From the NCBI GenBank assembly GCA_039975855.1, contig JBDWGH010000006.1, positions 1 through 64,000 on the forward strand: 64,000 bases of DNA. Direction: 5' to 3'. This stretch comes from Litorimonas sp039975855. GTDB lineage: Bacteria; Pseudomonadota; Alphaproteobacteria; Caulobacterales; Maricaulaceae. The position numbers were made by a program, and so were the translations under genes. Positions 52,175 through 60,686 of the stretch are shown here, piece after piece; the stretch's first letter is position 1, and every line of letters starts with the position of its first letter. The notes beneath the pieces were generated by a model. It was given only the letters and a program-made list of their open reading frames with translations, made no database searches and was not told the origin of the DNA.

Positions 52175-52579
52175 ATGATTCCTGATCATTTTTCTAAATT
52201 CAAAAAAGATATGAAGCTATCGGGCTGGGACGAAAAGTCAGAGACAGTTTCAATGTCACGTGAAGGCTTTAAAACACTCTTAGCGTTATATCTAAAAGAA
52301 GCAGCCGAGAACTTTGACTCATCTTGGTATTTGAAACAGTATCCTGACATTGCAAAAGGTATCTCATCTGGTTCTATACCGTCAGCGAAAGCTCACTACC
52401 TCAACCACGGTTATGTTGAAGGCCGTTTGCCTGGATTTAAAAATGTGAACTTTTCAAATTACATTGAACGTTACCCGGATATTTCCGCCCGCCTTGGAAA
52501 AATCAAAGGCAAGAAACGTGAAACTGCGGCTATGGAACATTTTCTCGAATTTGGGTATAAAGAAGGCCGTGCTGTTTAA
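52175..52579 (+). CDS. Small protein with two short glycan-locus-type repeats
   Basis: The protein has 134 residues and no signal or membrane segment. Two related units of about 40 residues are visible: FDSSWYLKQYPDIAKG ending HYLNHGYVEGRLPG, then FSNYIERYPDISARLG ending HFLEFGYKEGRAV. The same kind of unit (YL..YPD...G....A..HYL.YG..EGR) is attached to glycosyltransferases and other glycan-related proteins in many bacteria. Here it stands free of any enzyme. A 190-base gap upstream with A+T-rich sequence can hold its promoter. It could be an adaptor for a glycosyltransferase or a relic of a larger protein. Confidence 0.65.
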   Translation: MIPDHFSKFKKDMKLSGWDEKSETVSMSREGFKTLLALYLKEAAENFDSSWYLKQYPDIAKGISSGSIPSAKAHYLNHGYVEGRLPGFKNVNFSNYIERYPDISARLGKIKGKKRETAAMEHFLEFGYKEGRAV

Positions 52580-52591
52580 ATCAAACGACTT

Positions 52592-53656
52592 TTAGATTGA
52601 CCAGAAAACGAATTGGCTGGTCCGAACACTTCGGATCGTCCAACTGTACTTTTTGGCGATTTCGGTCGCCCTAACGGTTCGTTTGTTTTGAATAACGCGC
52701 CGCTCTTTCCAGAGAAGTGGGATTTGAGAAATACCCGCTTTCAGGCCCGAGAGCCGCGCACTAGATCCGACATTATTTCTGTTTCGGAAGATCCACCAAA
52801 TCTGCGACAATACGAACGCAGGTATCATTAAGCACAGAAGAATTGCGGGTGTGTTTTTTAAAATCAAAGCGACATTGTTACGATAGCTATAGAAATATTT
52901 GAAATCGGAGTGAGCCCCGGTCGAGCTTGATCCAATATGCCGGATATATGCGTCAGGACACTGCAAACATTTCTCGCCGAACAGCCTTAGCCTATATCCT
53001 AAATCTACATCTTCAAGATAACAAAAAAACGTCTCATCAAAACCACCAGAGTGATGGAAAACATCACATTTGTAAGCTGCCGCAGCCCCTGTTGGACAAA
53101 AGACCTCACAATACTCACGTGGATGGGCCGATACCGACATACCTGCACCCGCATTTCTCGCGACGCCAAAGATTGAAAAATAGTCTCCAAAAGAATCCAG
53201 TCGATCCGGGTTTTTCGCCTGTATAACCACCGAACTTAGAATAGAGAAATCCGGATAGGCTTGGCTTGCAAGAAATAATTTTTCTAACCAATCAGGCTCA
53301 GCCCAACTATCCGGATTAAGAGTGATAATCCAATCTGATTCTGATCCCCGAGCCCCCAAATTACTTCCGCCAGCAAATCCAATATTTCTCTCGGATTCTA
53401 AAACAGAATATCGGCCATTCGGTAGTCGTAATCTCGGAAACACTCTTTCTGTTTCATTGTTGTCGACAACCACAACTTCGAAGTTTTGAAATGACTGTTT
53501 CTCCAAATGGTCAATGCATGTCTGAAGGTCTTCACCGCTATTGTAAGATACAATAACAATCCGAGCCCAAAAGGTGACCACGCTTTCGTCGCCGTCATTA
53601 CCGATGGTGTGCGATTGGAGCGTTGAGATAGACTCACGGAATTTGATGTCTGACAT
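52592..53656 (-). CDS. Family 2 glycosyltransferase, rhamnosyltransferase-like
   Basis: The protein is 354 residues from the ATG at 53656, which overlaps the stop of the upstream SDR gene (ATGA). GT-A motifs: IVIVSYNSGEDLQTCIDHL, VVVVDNNETER, ERNIGFAGGSNLGARG, LNPDSWAEPDW (metal-binding Asp region), FCPTGAAAAYKCDVF and FFCYLEDVDLGYRLRLFG with the catalytic Asp. A C-terminal hydrophobic helix (about 270-295) suggests membrane attachment. The nearest known type is WbbL-like rhamnosyltransferase, which fits the dTDP-rhamnose genes here. Residues encoded upstream to 53719 do not fit. Confidence 0.88.
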   Translation of the reverse strand: MSDIKFRESISTLQSHTIGNDGDESVVTFWARIVIVSYNSGEDLQTCIDHLEKQSFQNFEVVVVDNNETERVFPRLRLPNGRYSVLESERNIGFAGGSNLGARGSESDWIITLNPDSWAEPDWLEKLFLASQAYPDFSILSSVVIQAKNPDRLDSFGDYFSIFGVARNAGAGMSVSAHPREYCEVFCPTGAAAAYKCDVFHHSGGFDETFFCYLEDVDLGYRLRLFGEKCLQCPDAYIRHIGSSSTGAHSDFKYFYSYRNNVALILKNTPAILLCLMIPAFVLSQIWWIFRNRNNVGSSARLSGLKAGISQIPLLWKERRVIQNKRTVRATEIAKKYSWTIRSVRTSQFVFWSI

Positions 53657-54564
53657 CAACCCTTCACACTTTGGGCAATTTTCTTGATGGACTCGCTCAA
53701 CGGTGTAGTGGGATTCCAACCAAGTTTCTCGCGCGCTTCCGTAATATCAAGTACTGCGTATGGCAGGTCGAATCTTCTACCTGGCTCATATTTTGTCTTT
53801 AGTTCGCTGCCGAGAGCGTCGCTTACAGCTTGAACAACATCACGCTCAGTCACAGCGACACCGGTGCCAATATTATAGGTACCAGTCTCAAAAGAATTTT
53901 TCGCATGCGACTCACAAATAAATCGCGCAAAGTCGTCGACATCAAAATAGTCACGCGCGTTGTGTCCTTCACCGAATATTGTGAGCGCTGATGTTTCGAC
54001 AGCCGCCTTAACAGCAGCCGAAACTAAGCCGTGCCGCGTCCCCACCTGCCACCGACCAACGGGATTTGCTAATCTCAAAACTGAAATCGAAAGATCGGTA
54101 TTCTGTTGAAAATAGTCCAGAATACTCTCGTTTAAACGTTTGCTTAGTCCATAAGGTGTTGATGGGCTGGCAGCTTCATTTTCCGGGATCGGGGAATGAT
54201 AAGATTTTCCATAAATCTGCCCTCCACTTGAAATATAAACCAAATGGCATTTAGGGTTCACTTTGAGTAAGTTCTCAGCAAAATTTGTTAGCGTAACAAG
54301 GTCTAGATTCACAAGGTCAGACAAGGTTTGAAAACCCGTTGCTGGCTTCGAATTGTTCGCCAAATAAACAACTGTTCTGGCGGCCTTAACAGCCTCGTCA
54401 GCCCCTTCGCTACCCGATTTATATACGGACAGGTTGGGTGCGTATTCTTGGATGAATGCTGTATCCGGATTTCTGGATATAACTGAGCTCGGGCTATTGA
54501 GAGCATTAGCAATTTCACAAATGTGACGACCAATGAATCCGGTCCCACCATAGAGAACCAACAT
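53656..54564 (-). CDS. NAD-dependent epimerase/dehydratase (nucleotide sugar)
   Basis: This 302-residue extended SDR shows MLVLYGGTGFIGRHICEIAN, VVYLANNSKPATG, YISSGGQIYGKSYHSPIPEN, the YGLSKRLNE tetrad, RLANPVGRWQ, and ARDYFDVDDFARFICES. It resembles UDP-glucose 4-epimerase or UDP-glucuronate-modifying enzymes but lacks features that would fix the substrate. It forms a two-gene leftward operon with the glycosyltransferase gene, so it may provide that enzyme's donor sugar. Confidence 0.85.
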   Translation of the reverse strand: MLVLYGGTGFIGRHICEIANALNSPSSVISRNPDTAFIQEYAPNLSVYKSGSEGADEAVKAARTVVYLANNSKPATGFQTLSDLVNLDLVTLTNFAENLLKVNPKCHLVYISSGGQIYGKSYHSPIPENEAASPSTPYGLSKRLNESILDYFQQNTDLSISVLRLANPVGRWQVGTRHGLVSAAVKAAVETSALTIFGEGHNARDYFDVDDFARFICESHAKNSFETGTYNIGTGVAVTERDVVQAVSDALGSELKTKYEPGRRFDLPYAVLDITEAREKLGWNPTTPLSESIKKIAQSVKG

Positions 54565-54900
54565 AAAAACTCCCGTAAACTTGGATTGTATCTACACTAT
54601 AGAAATCGTGAAAATTCAATGCAATAAATCGAAAATCCGGTTGATCACTGATTACTCTAGCATCTTGCCCTGCAGCCAAACGGTTTTCTATATTCTGAAA
54701 GTCTTGTTTGCGTTTCCAACACTCGAACTCACCATCACAATGTGTCCCAATAGATTTTGACCAGCCCGCTGCAAGTCTAAATCAAGTAATATCAGCCAAA
54801 AAGTTACCCGTACTCGAAAGCCACACAAAGGAAGCGGCTTTTTTCCATAAAAGTCCAAATTTTTGGTTTAATAAAGTACATACTAACAGTATGAAGCACT
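54565..54900. other. A+T-rich divergent intergenic region
   Basis: This 336-base region separates the leftward SDR/glycosyltransferase operon from the rightward sulfotransferase gene. It should contain both promoters. A short frame at 54708-54947 overlaps the sulfotransferase start and has no recognisable content. No clear dyad or RNA gene was found. Confidence 0.4.
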
Positions 54901-55725
54901 ATGTCAGATATCACCAAGTTAAGACGCCGCTGGCTATGGGGAAATAACCCCAAAGGACCTTTCTTTATTGTAGGAAACGGAAGGTCCGGAACAAGCGTCA
55001 TGTTGGCTACCGTTCGCAAAACGCTCAACTTGAAATATTATGGCGAAGGTCATTTATATCCACTGCTCGGTGATCTTAGTCGCGCAACGGAAAAATATTT
55101 TAACTCAGCTCGTATCAAGAATTTATCTAAAAGCGACGCGCATATGATTCACCACGTCAAACACTCAGACGTGGATGAACGCTTGGCAAAGATGGTCAGA
55201 AATATTTTCTTTGATGTTTATGGAACGACAGAGTTTGTCGATAAAACACCCGGGCCGATGCCCATCTTGAGCCTGCCCATGCTCGAAGCGGCGTTTCCGA
55301 CAATGAAGATTATTCATATGAAACGGCGAGGCATTGAAGTCGTTCGGTCTGCTCTAAAGAAATTCAATGAGACAGATTTTGAAACACATTGCGTAATATG
55401 GGAACAGGCATTGGCCAATTGGGAGAAAATTGAGCCCCGTTTGAAAGTTCCGCATATTACAATTGACCAACATACGCTCGCGACCGAGCCCGAAACTTCG
55501 GTCAAACAACTTGAAGATTTCCTAGAACTCACGTCAGAGCAAGCACAGACAATGCTTGGATTCTTCCAAAATGACCGCCCTCAATCCAGTGGAAGCCTGA
55601 ATAAAGGCGGAGTGAGTCTTGAATCTTCGGGATGGAGTGAAGAGGAAATAGAAATTTATCGGCGCGTAGGGGCTAAAATGATGGCTCGACACGGTTGGTC
55701 AGAAGACGAAAGTTACTTCGCTTAA
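54901..55725 (+). CDS. PAPS-dependent sulfotransferase
   Basis: This 274-residue protein transfers a sulfuryl group from PAPS to an acceptor, most likely a sugar hydroxyl of the surface polysaccharide. The 5'-phosphosulfate-binding loop FFIVGNGRSGTSVMLATVRK lies at residues 21-40. FVDKTPGPMP follows, and the 3'-phosphate-binding region is IIHMKRRGIEVVRSALKKF. The C-terminus has the usual RVGAKMMARHGW helix. No signal peptide is seen, so it acts in the cytoplasm. PAPS for it could come from the CysD/CysNC encoded at 7833-10846. Confidence 0.88.
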   Translation: MSDITKLRRRWLWGNNPKGPFFIVGNGRSGTSVMLATVRKTLNLKYYGEGHLYPLLGDLSRATEKYFNSARIKNLSKSDAHMIHHVKHSDVDERLAKMVRNIFFDVYGTTEFVDKTPGPMPILSLPMLEAAFPTMKIIHMKRRGIEVVRSALKKFNETDFETHCVIWEQALANWEKIEPRLKVPHITIDQHTLATEPETSVKQLEDFLELTSEQAQTMLGFFQNDRPQSSGSLNKGGVSLESSGWSEEEIEIYRRVGAKMMARHGWSEDESYFA

Positions 55726-55965
55726 CTGCTTCTTGAACACACTTAAAATTGCAATGGTTCGGCCAGAATACTTCGAAACCGTAATGCAGCCTGACTAATT
55801 CGTATCCTGAAACACCGAGTCAAACCGGTTCTATAGCTGACTGAAAAACTCGCTACTGATCGCTCACACCCTTCACATCAAGTACAGCTTTACCGCAGCA
55901 ATTTCGATGTTTAACGTATATTTTGCGACCCTCTCATCGCGTCGATGTTTAGAAAAGTTTAGATA

Positions 55966-58900
55966 ATGATGACGACTGTCTCGCCCAGCCAAATTGCAAA
56001 ATCTTCCGGCGGATTTAGAAGCGACATTCAAGGCCTTCGTGCAATCGCTGTGGGACTAGTCGTGATCTTTCACATGTTCCCTTTAGCGGTGACAGGTGGT
56101 TATGTTGGCGTAGATGTTTTTTTCGTTATTTCCGGCTTTCTTATCACCGGACTTCTCATTCGTCGAGCAGAACGAGACGGACGAGTTGACTTCAAGGACT
56201 TTTACATTCGACGGGCTAGACGTCTTTTGCCGGCGGCGTGCCTAGCCCTTATCGTCACAGGACTTGCCTGCCTGATCATACTTCCCAAATCCCTGTTACA
56301 GGGTGTTGGCAAAGAGATTTTGGCTAGTGCCTTTTACGTTGAGAATTTCTTTCTTTACTTTCAGGGCCGTGACTACCTGACAGCAGAAACCGCCCCCAGC
56401 CCTTTCCAGCACTACTGGTCACTTTCAATTGAAGAACAATTTTACGTCGTCTGGCCCATCGCGATTGCTGTAGGTGTCTGGATAGCTAAGCGTTTGAAAA
56501 TGAGTGCACGTGGATTTTTGCTGGCCCTCCTAACAATTATAACCCTTGTTTCGCTCTACCTCTCCGCAACAATTTCGCCGAAAAATCCAGGAGCCTACTT
56601 CCTGACATCTACACGGGTTTGGGAGCTTGCCCTTGGGGGGCTGCTGGCACTTGGACAGCCTTATATTAAGTTACCAAATAGCTTGACCCTCGTTTTACGT
56701 TGGATCGGTTTGGTCGCCATTCTTTACGCTGGAATCACATTTACAAAGAACACAGTTTTCCCGGGAACAGCTGCTTTGATTCCAACCCTGGGAACTCTGG
56801 CACTTTTGTTGCCGCGGGCAATTGGACCTACAGATCCGACGTCACTTCTATCGCTTCGACCCATGACATACCTCGGCGATATCTCTTATTCCCTTTATCT
56901 CTGGCATTGGCCCATACTCGTTCTTGGTGCCTATGTCGTAGGCGGCACATGGACCCTGTGGCAATTAGGCCTCGCGTTTCTACTAATGATCATGTTTTCC
57001 CATGTCTCTAAATACTATATTGAGGACAAGCTTCGCCATGCAGGAGATGGCCCGCGACCAGGGATGAGAACTTTGGTTCTTTCGACGGCCTTACTGACAG
57101 GTACCGCTATCGTCGCAATGGTTCTTATAAATCCTCTTAAAAAGGATGTACCTCAAACAACTAGTGTGGATCGCGGTGATTTCCCGGGTGCCTATGCCCT
57201 TGCGAAAAACGCGGCTCCCTACCCTGCCCGCGAATTCACACCCGCTGCATCTTGGGCCATTTCAGATAATCCAGATATTTACGCCGATAGTTGTCAAGTT
57301 ACAGCCGACAGCGACATTCCAAAACCATGTTTTTATGGCGACCCTGAAGCGCCCGTCACGATTGTTCTCGTCGGAGATAGTCATGCTGCGCATTATTTAC
57401 CTGCGCTGCAAACATTTGCGCTCCAAAATAAAGTCAGAATTGTAACCCAGACGAAGTCCTCCTGCCCGTTTATTGACGCGACAACTCAAGCTTCAAGTGG
57501 GCCTTACACAACATGTAGAACATGGAATACAAAAGTTATCCAAGAGATCATTGATCTAAAACCGGATGTTGTCATCACGGCAAAATTCTCCTCGACCACA
57601 TTATCGGATGTGCCTGAGGGACTTACTAATGACCAAGCTGTGTCTGAAGCGCTCGCACGTCAGTGGAAGGCATTGGGCCGAGCCGGCATACCTGTTGTTG
57701 CGATTGCTTACACGCCGCGCTTTCCCGGAAGTGTCCCGGATTGCGTTTCAACACCCGGCAAACCGATTGTTGAGTGCAACCTTGATAGAGCAACCGCCCT
57801 TTCCAAATTTGACCACATACAGGCCGCGGGACAACTTTATCCGCAAGCCATCATCGCTGATTTAAACGATAATATTTGTCAGCCCGACACATGCCCGGCC
57901 GTTGTCGGAAATATCTTGGTATATCGTGATGCACATCATCTAACAGCAACTTACTCTCGAACTCTCGACACTGCGTTAGGTAATTATATCCGAAAAGCCG
58001 TCAAAACTGAGATCGGCCCGATTGAGCCTGACACCGTCTCTTTAGATATCGATCTCCCTACCGATCTTTTGGACTTAGTGCCGGAGCGAGCCAGTTACCC
58101 GGGCGCTTTAGTGCTAGCCTCAAAGGAGCAATCGCAAGAGATTACCCGTGCTATTCGCCCGTCACTGGATCGTCTTAGTCGTGATTTTCATCTCGTATTC
58201 CGGAATGGATGCTATGGCGGTGGCGACGGTGATGAGCTTGTGTCTTGCACATTAGGTGCAGAAAATGGTGACCGTGAAATCGTTATTGTTGGTGACAATG
58301 CTGCCGCTATGTGGCTCCCGGCCTTAGAACCATATGCTGAAATGCGTGGTGTTAAAATCACGACATTCCTAAAGTCCGGCTGCCCATTCACTTCCATTCC
58401 TAACCTACGAAAAGGTCAACCAAATATAGATTGTGTGAATTGGGGGGAAGACGTTGTCCAAGCAGTCAATCAAATCCAACCGGACATTTTACTTACGGCA
58501 AGTTTCGCAACGCATATCGCGGCGAATCCCGATGAAGGTGAATCAGGAAAATCAGCGCTAGCGCGCGGAATAACAATGCGTTTGTCTCAAATCGACACCA
58601 CCAAAACTAAATTGGTGGCGATGGCACAACTCCCGACACAGCAGAACAATCTGGTTGAGTGTTTAAAGGCCACGAAAATTGATTCCGAAATTTGGATGAC
58701 CAATGCGAGTGGTTTGGATGTTTGTAATACCGCAAGATCCGAGGCCCTTCGCCGGGAGGACCCGATGGTCTCAGTTGCGGCTGACCTTGCAAATGTCGAA
58801 TATCTTGATCTTACCGATATGCTTTGCTCACAGACATCATGTCCTGTCATTAAAGGTGGAATTCTAACATATAAAGACCCTGGCCATGTCACTGCGACTT

Positions 58901-58968
58901 ACATGGCAACACTCGCGCCGGTATTGGGAATGAGACTAGATGAAATGCTTGGATTTGAGACGCCTTGA
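55966..58968 (+). CDS. Acyltransferase-3 (OafA-like) protein with two SGNH domains, the second decayed
   Basis: This 1000-residue protein is longer than the usual 600-700. The first 390 residues are an acyltransferase-3 membrane domain with about ten helices: LRAIAVGLVVIFHMFP (catalytic His), GGYVGVDVFFVISGFLITG and HYWSLSIEEQFYVVWP. The first SGNH domain (about 430-675) has VGDSHAAHYLPAL with nucleophile Ser472 and a YRDAHHLTATY block with Asp655 and His658. The second (about 715-1000) has VGDNAAAMWLPAL, where Asn778 replaces the serine, but keeps Asp971 and His974 in YKDPGHVTATY. It probably O-acetylates a glycan, with the second SGNH acting in binding rather than catalysis. The start is ATG-ATG at 55966, with no strong ribosome binding site. 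Confidence 0.9.
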   Translation: MMTTVSPSQIAKSSGGFRSDIQGLRAIAVGLVVIFHMFPLAVTGGYVGVDVFFVISGFLITGLLIRRAERDGRVDFKDFYIRRARRLLPAACLALIVTGLACLIILPKSLLQGVGKEILASAFYVENFFLYFQGRDYLTAETAPSPFQHYWSLSIEEQFYVVWPIAIAVGVWIAKRLKMSARGFLLALLTIITLVSLYLSATISPKNPGAYFLTSTRVWELALGGLLALGQPYIKLPNSLTLVLRWIGLVAILYAGITFTKNTVFPGTAALIPTLGTLALLLPRAIGPTDPTSLLSLRPMTYLGDISYSLYLWHWPILVLGAYVVGGTWTLWQLGLAFLLMIMFSHVSKYYIEDKLRHAGDGPRPGMRTLVLSTALLTGTAIVAMVLINPLKKDVPQTTSVDRGDFPGAYALAKNAAPYPAREFTPAASWAISDNPDIYADSCQVTADSDIPKPCFYGDPEAPVTIVLVGDSHAAHYLPALQTFALQNKVRIVTQTKSSCPFIDATTQASSGPYTTCRTWNTKVIQEIIDLKPDVVITAKFSSTTLSDVPEGLTNDQAVSEALARQWKALGRAGIPVVAIAYTPRFPGSVPDCVSTPGKPIVECNLDRATALSKFDHIQAAGQLYPQAIIADLNDNICQPDTCPAVVGNILVYRDAHHLTATYSRTLDTALGNYIRKAVKTEIGPIEPDTVSLDIDLPTDLLDLVPERASYPGALVLASKEQSQEITRAIRPSLDRLSRDFHLVFRNGCYGGGDGDELVSCTLGAENGDREIVIVGDNAAAMWLPALEPYAEMRGVKITTFLKSGCPFTSIPNLRKGQPNIDCVNWGEDVVQAVNQIQPDILLTASFATHIAANPDEGESGKSALARGITMRLSQIDTTKTKLVAMAQLPTQQNNLVECLKATKIDSEIWMTNASGLDVCNTARSEALRREDPMVSVAADLANVEYLDLTDMLCSQTSCPVIKGGILTYKDPGHVTATYMATLAPVLGMRLDEMLGFETP

Positions 58969-59007
58969 GGTTAAGCCCCGAGGAAATCAAGGATTAGAGA
59001 AACGCTC

Positions 59008-59805
59008 ATGAGTTCATACGCACTTCAAGATCTGGGCAAATCCTTTTCAAGTTTCAGGCTGTGGGGATATATCTCTGCAAAGACGATCCAAATTCGGTAT
59101 AGAAGAAACCTTTTGGGAATGGTCTGGCTGGTTTTTTCTTTCGCAATTCCCGCCTTTGGTATTGCCTTGGTCCTGTCAAAACTTCAGGGGCTTGAGCTCA
59201 ATGAGCACGTTCCGCATGTTATGTTTGGGTTTGCAGGTTGGTATTTTATCTCTGATTGCCTCAGCCAAGGCGGAGCTGCATTGACTAAAAATAGATCTAT
59301 GTTGTTGCAAGCTCCGTTAGGGCGGTCGGTTTTCTCCCTCTCAATGGTTCTTGAGCAACTCATATTATTCGTCGTGAATATAGTAACAGCAGCTTTTATC
59401 GTAAGTTTTTTTGGTTGGCGCCCGCAAATTGAAATGGTGTTTCTTCCTCTCTCAATACTTATTTTTGCAATAGCCGGACTCGGCTCTGTTATGTTCCTAT
59501 CCATAATTTGTGCGAGAATTCGGGATCTGCGCGAACTTATTTCTTCAATTGTGCGTCTCTCTTTTTTCTTCACACCTATCATTTGGTCCGCAACGAGCCG
59601 TAATTTACCCCCGGATTCTTTTTTGGCGGTTGTCGCAAAATATAATCCTTTCACATATTATCTTGATTTGTTGCGAATGCCTTTATTTGGCGAGTGGCCC
59701 ACCACGTTTACCCTGGTTTTTACAAGCTGTTCTGCCGTCGCTTTGATCATACTCGGGCTAATAGCTATTCAAAAGGGTGGGCGTTCAATCGCCTTTTTTG
59801 TCTAA
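59008..59805 (+). CDS. ABC-2 type polysaccharide export permease
   Basis: This 265-residue protein has six membrane helices and belongs to the ABC-2 (TagG/KpsM/Wzm) exporters. Typical text: LWGYISAKTIQIRYRRNLLG MVWLVFSFAIPAF, and the late FFFTPIIWSATS and YNPFTYYLDLLRMPLFGEWP. Its stop overlaps the start of the ATPase gene (TAATG). Together they export a completed, lipid-linked polysaccharide across the inner membrane. This implies ABC-dependent rather than Wzx/Wzy-dependent assembly for at least one glycan of the locus. Confidence 0.9.
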   Translation: MSSYALQDLGKSFSSFRLWGYISAKTIQIRYRRNLLGMVWLVFSFAIPAFGIALVLSKLQGLELNEHVPHVMFGFAGWYFISDCLSQGGAALTKNRSMLLQAPLGRSVFSLSMVLEQLILFVVNIVTAAFIVSFFGWRPQIEMVFLPLSILIFAIAGLGSVMFLSIICARIRDLRELISSIVRLSFFFTPIIWSATSRNLPPDSFLAVVAKYNPFTYYLDLLRMPLFGEWPTTFTLVFTSCSAVALIILGLIAIQKGGRSIAFFV

Positions 59806-60611
59806 TGTCGTCACCTACAAATACTGACATGGCGCCCAAACAATCTGCAACACCGGTAGATTCCAAAATTTCTCAGCCAAAGAAAAATAAATTGGACAAA
59901 GGGTTACCCCCTATCATCCAAGCCAAAAACCTGCGCGTGACGTATCCCAATTCTTCTGTGTGGCAATCTCTACGGGGCGAGCCGGGATACACGGCTTTGA
60001 AAGATGTAAACTTTGAAGTAAAACCGGGTGGTCGATTAGGCTTACTTGGACGAAATGGATCCGGGAAATCTACGCTTTTACGCACACTCGCTGGAGTATA
60101 CCCTCCCAGCGGGGGCGATCTATTGGTTCGCGGAACGCGGTCTTCAATTTTCAACGCCACATCCGGTTTTGTTCCGAACGCGACCGGTCGAGAAAATATC
60201 ATGTTACGCGGCGTTATACTCGGCCTCACGCGAGAACAAATACGAGACCTAACACCCTCTATCATTGAGTTTTCAGAATTGAAGGGGTGGATTGACCAAC
60301 CGATTTATACCTACTCAAGCGGTATGACGCTTCGTCTCGCCTTCTCAATCGTGACGGCGCTTCAAAATGACATCCTTTTGATGGATGAATGGATTGGTGC
60401 CGGCGATGCGGGATTCATTGATAAGGCCCAGAAACGCATGGATTACATGCTGGAGAACTCTCAAATCATTGTTCTCGCCAGTCACAATATGCCGCTCATG
60501 CAACGCGTTTGCGAACGCGCCATCGTCATAGAAGAAGGTGCTGTACTATTCGACGGTGATGTTAAAGAAGCCATTGCGATTTATCGGGATATTCGTGATC
60601 ATAAGGCCTAA
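59805..60611 (+). CDS. Polysaccharide ABC transporter ATP-binding protein
   Basis: This 268-residue ATPase partners the permease. Walker A GRNGSGKSTLLRTLAG lies near residues 84-99, then the Q-loop region, the signature YSSGMTLRLAFS and Walker B ILLMDEWIGAGD. The last residues (AIVIEEGAVLFDGDVKEAIA) complete the fold. There is no C-terminal carbohydrate-binding domain as in Wzt, so export is probably not tied to a terminal-sugar signal; it is closer to KpsT/TagH. A basic N-terminal extension of about 45 residues is unusual. The start at 59805 is chosen because it overlaps the permease stop. Confidence 0.92.
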   Translation: MSSPTNTDMAPKQSATPVDSKISQPKKNKLDKGLPPIIQAKNLRVTYPNSSVWQSLRGEPGYTALKDVNFEVKPGGRLGLLGRNGSGKSTLLRTLAGVYPPSGGDLLVRGTRSSIFNATSGFVPNATGRENIMLRGVILGLTREQIRDLTPSIIEFSELKGWIDQPIYTYSSGMTLRLAFSIVTALQNDILLMDEWIGAGDAGFIDKAQKRMDYMLENSQIIVLASHNMPLMQRVCERAIVIEEGAVLFDGDVKEAIAIYRDIRDHKA

Positions 60612-60646
60612 AGTCTAAGAAAAACAAATACTTGTTATCTTAGACT
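60612..60646. terminator. Stem-loop between convergent genes
   Basis: Perfect 9-bp arms AGTCTAAGA (60612-60620) and TCTTAGACT (60638-60646) enclose a 17-base loop that itself can pair ACAA with TTGT. It begins directly after the ABC ATPase stop codon and faces the end of the leftward glycosyltransferase gene. Position and symmetry suit a bidirectional terminator; long T runs are missing. Confidence 0.6.
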
Positions 60647-60686
60647 CGAATAAGCGCTTTAGGAACGTTGGAATTATCCAGACAAT

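Noticed and set aside
54708..54947. 79-residue open frame upstream of the sulfotransferase gene
   Set aside because: It overlaps the sulfotransferase start in another frame and has no recognisable content.
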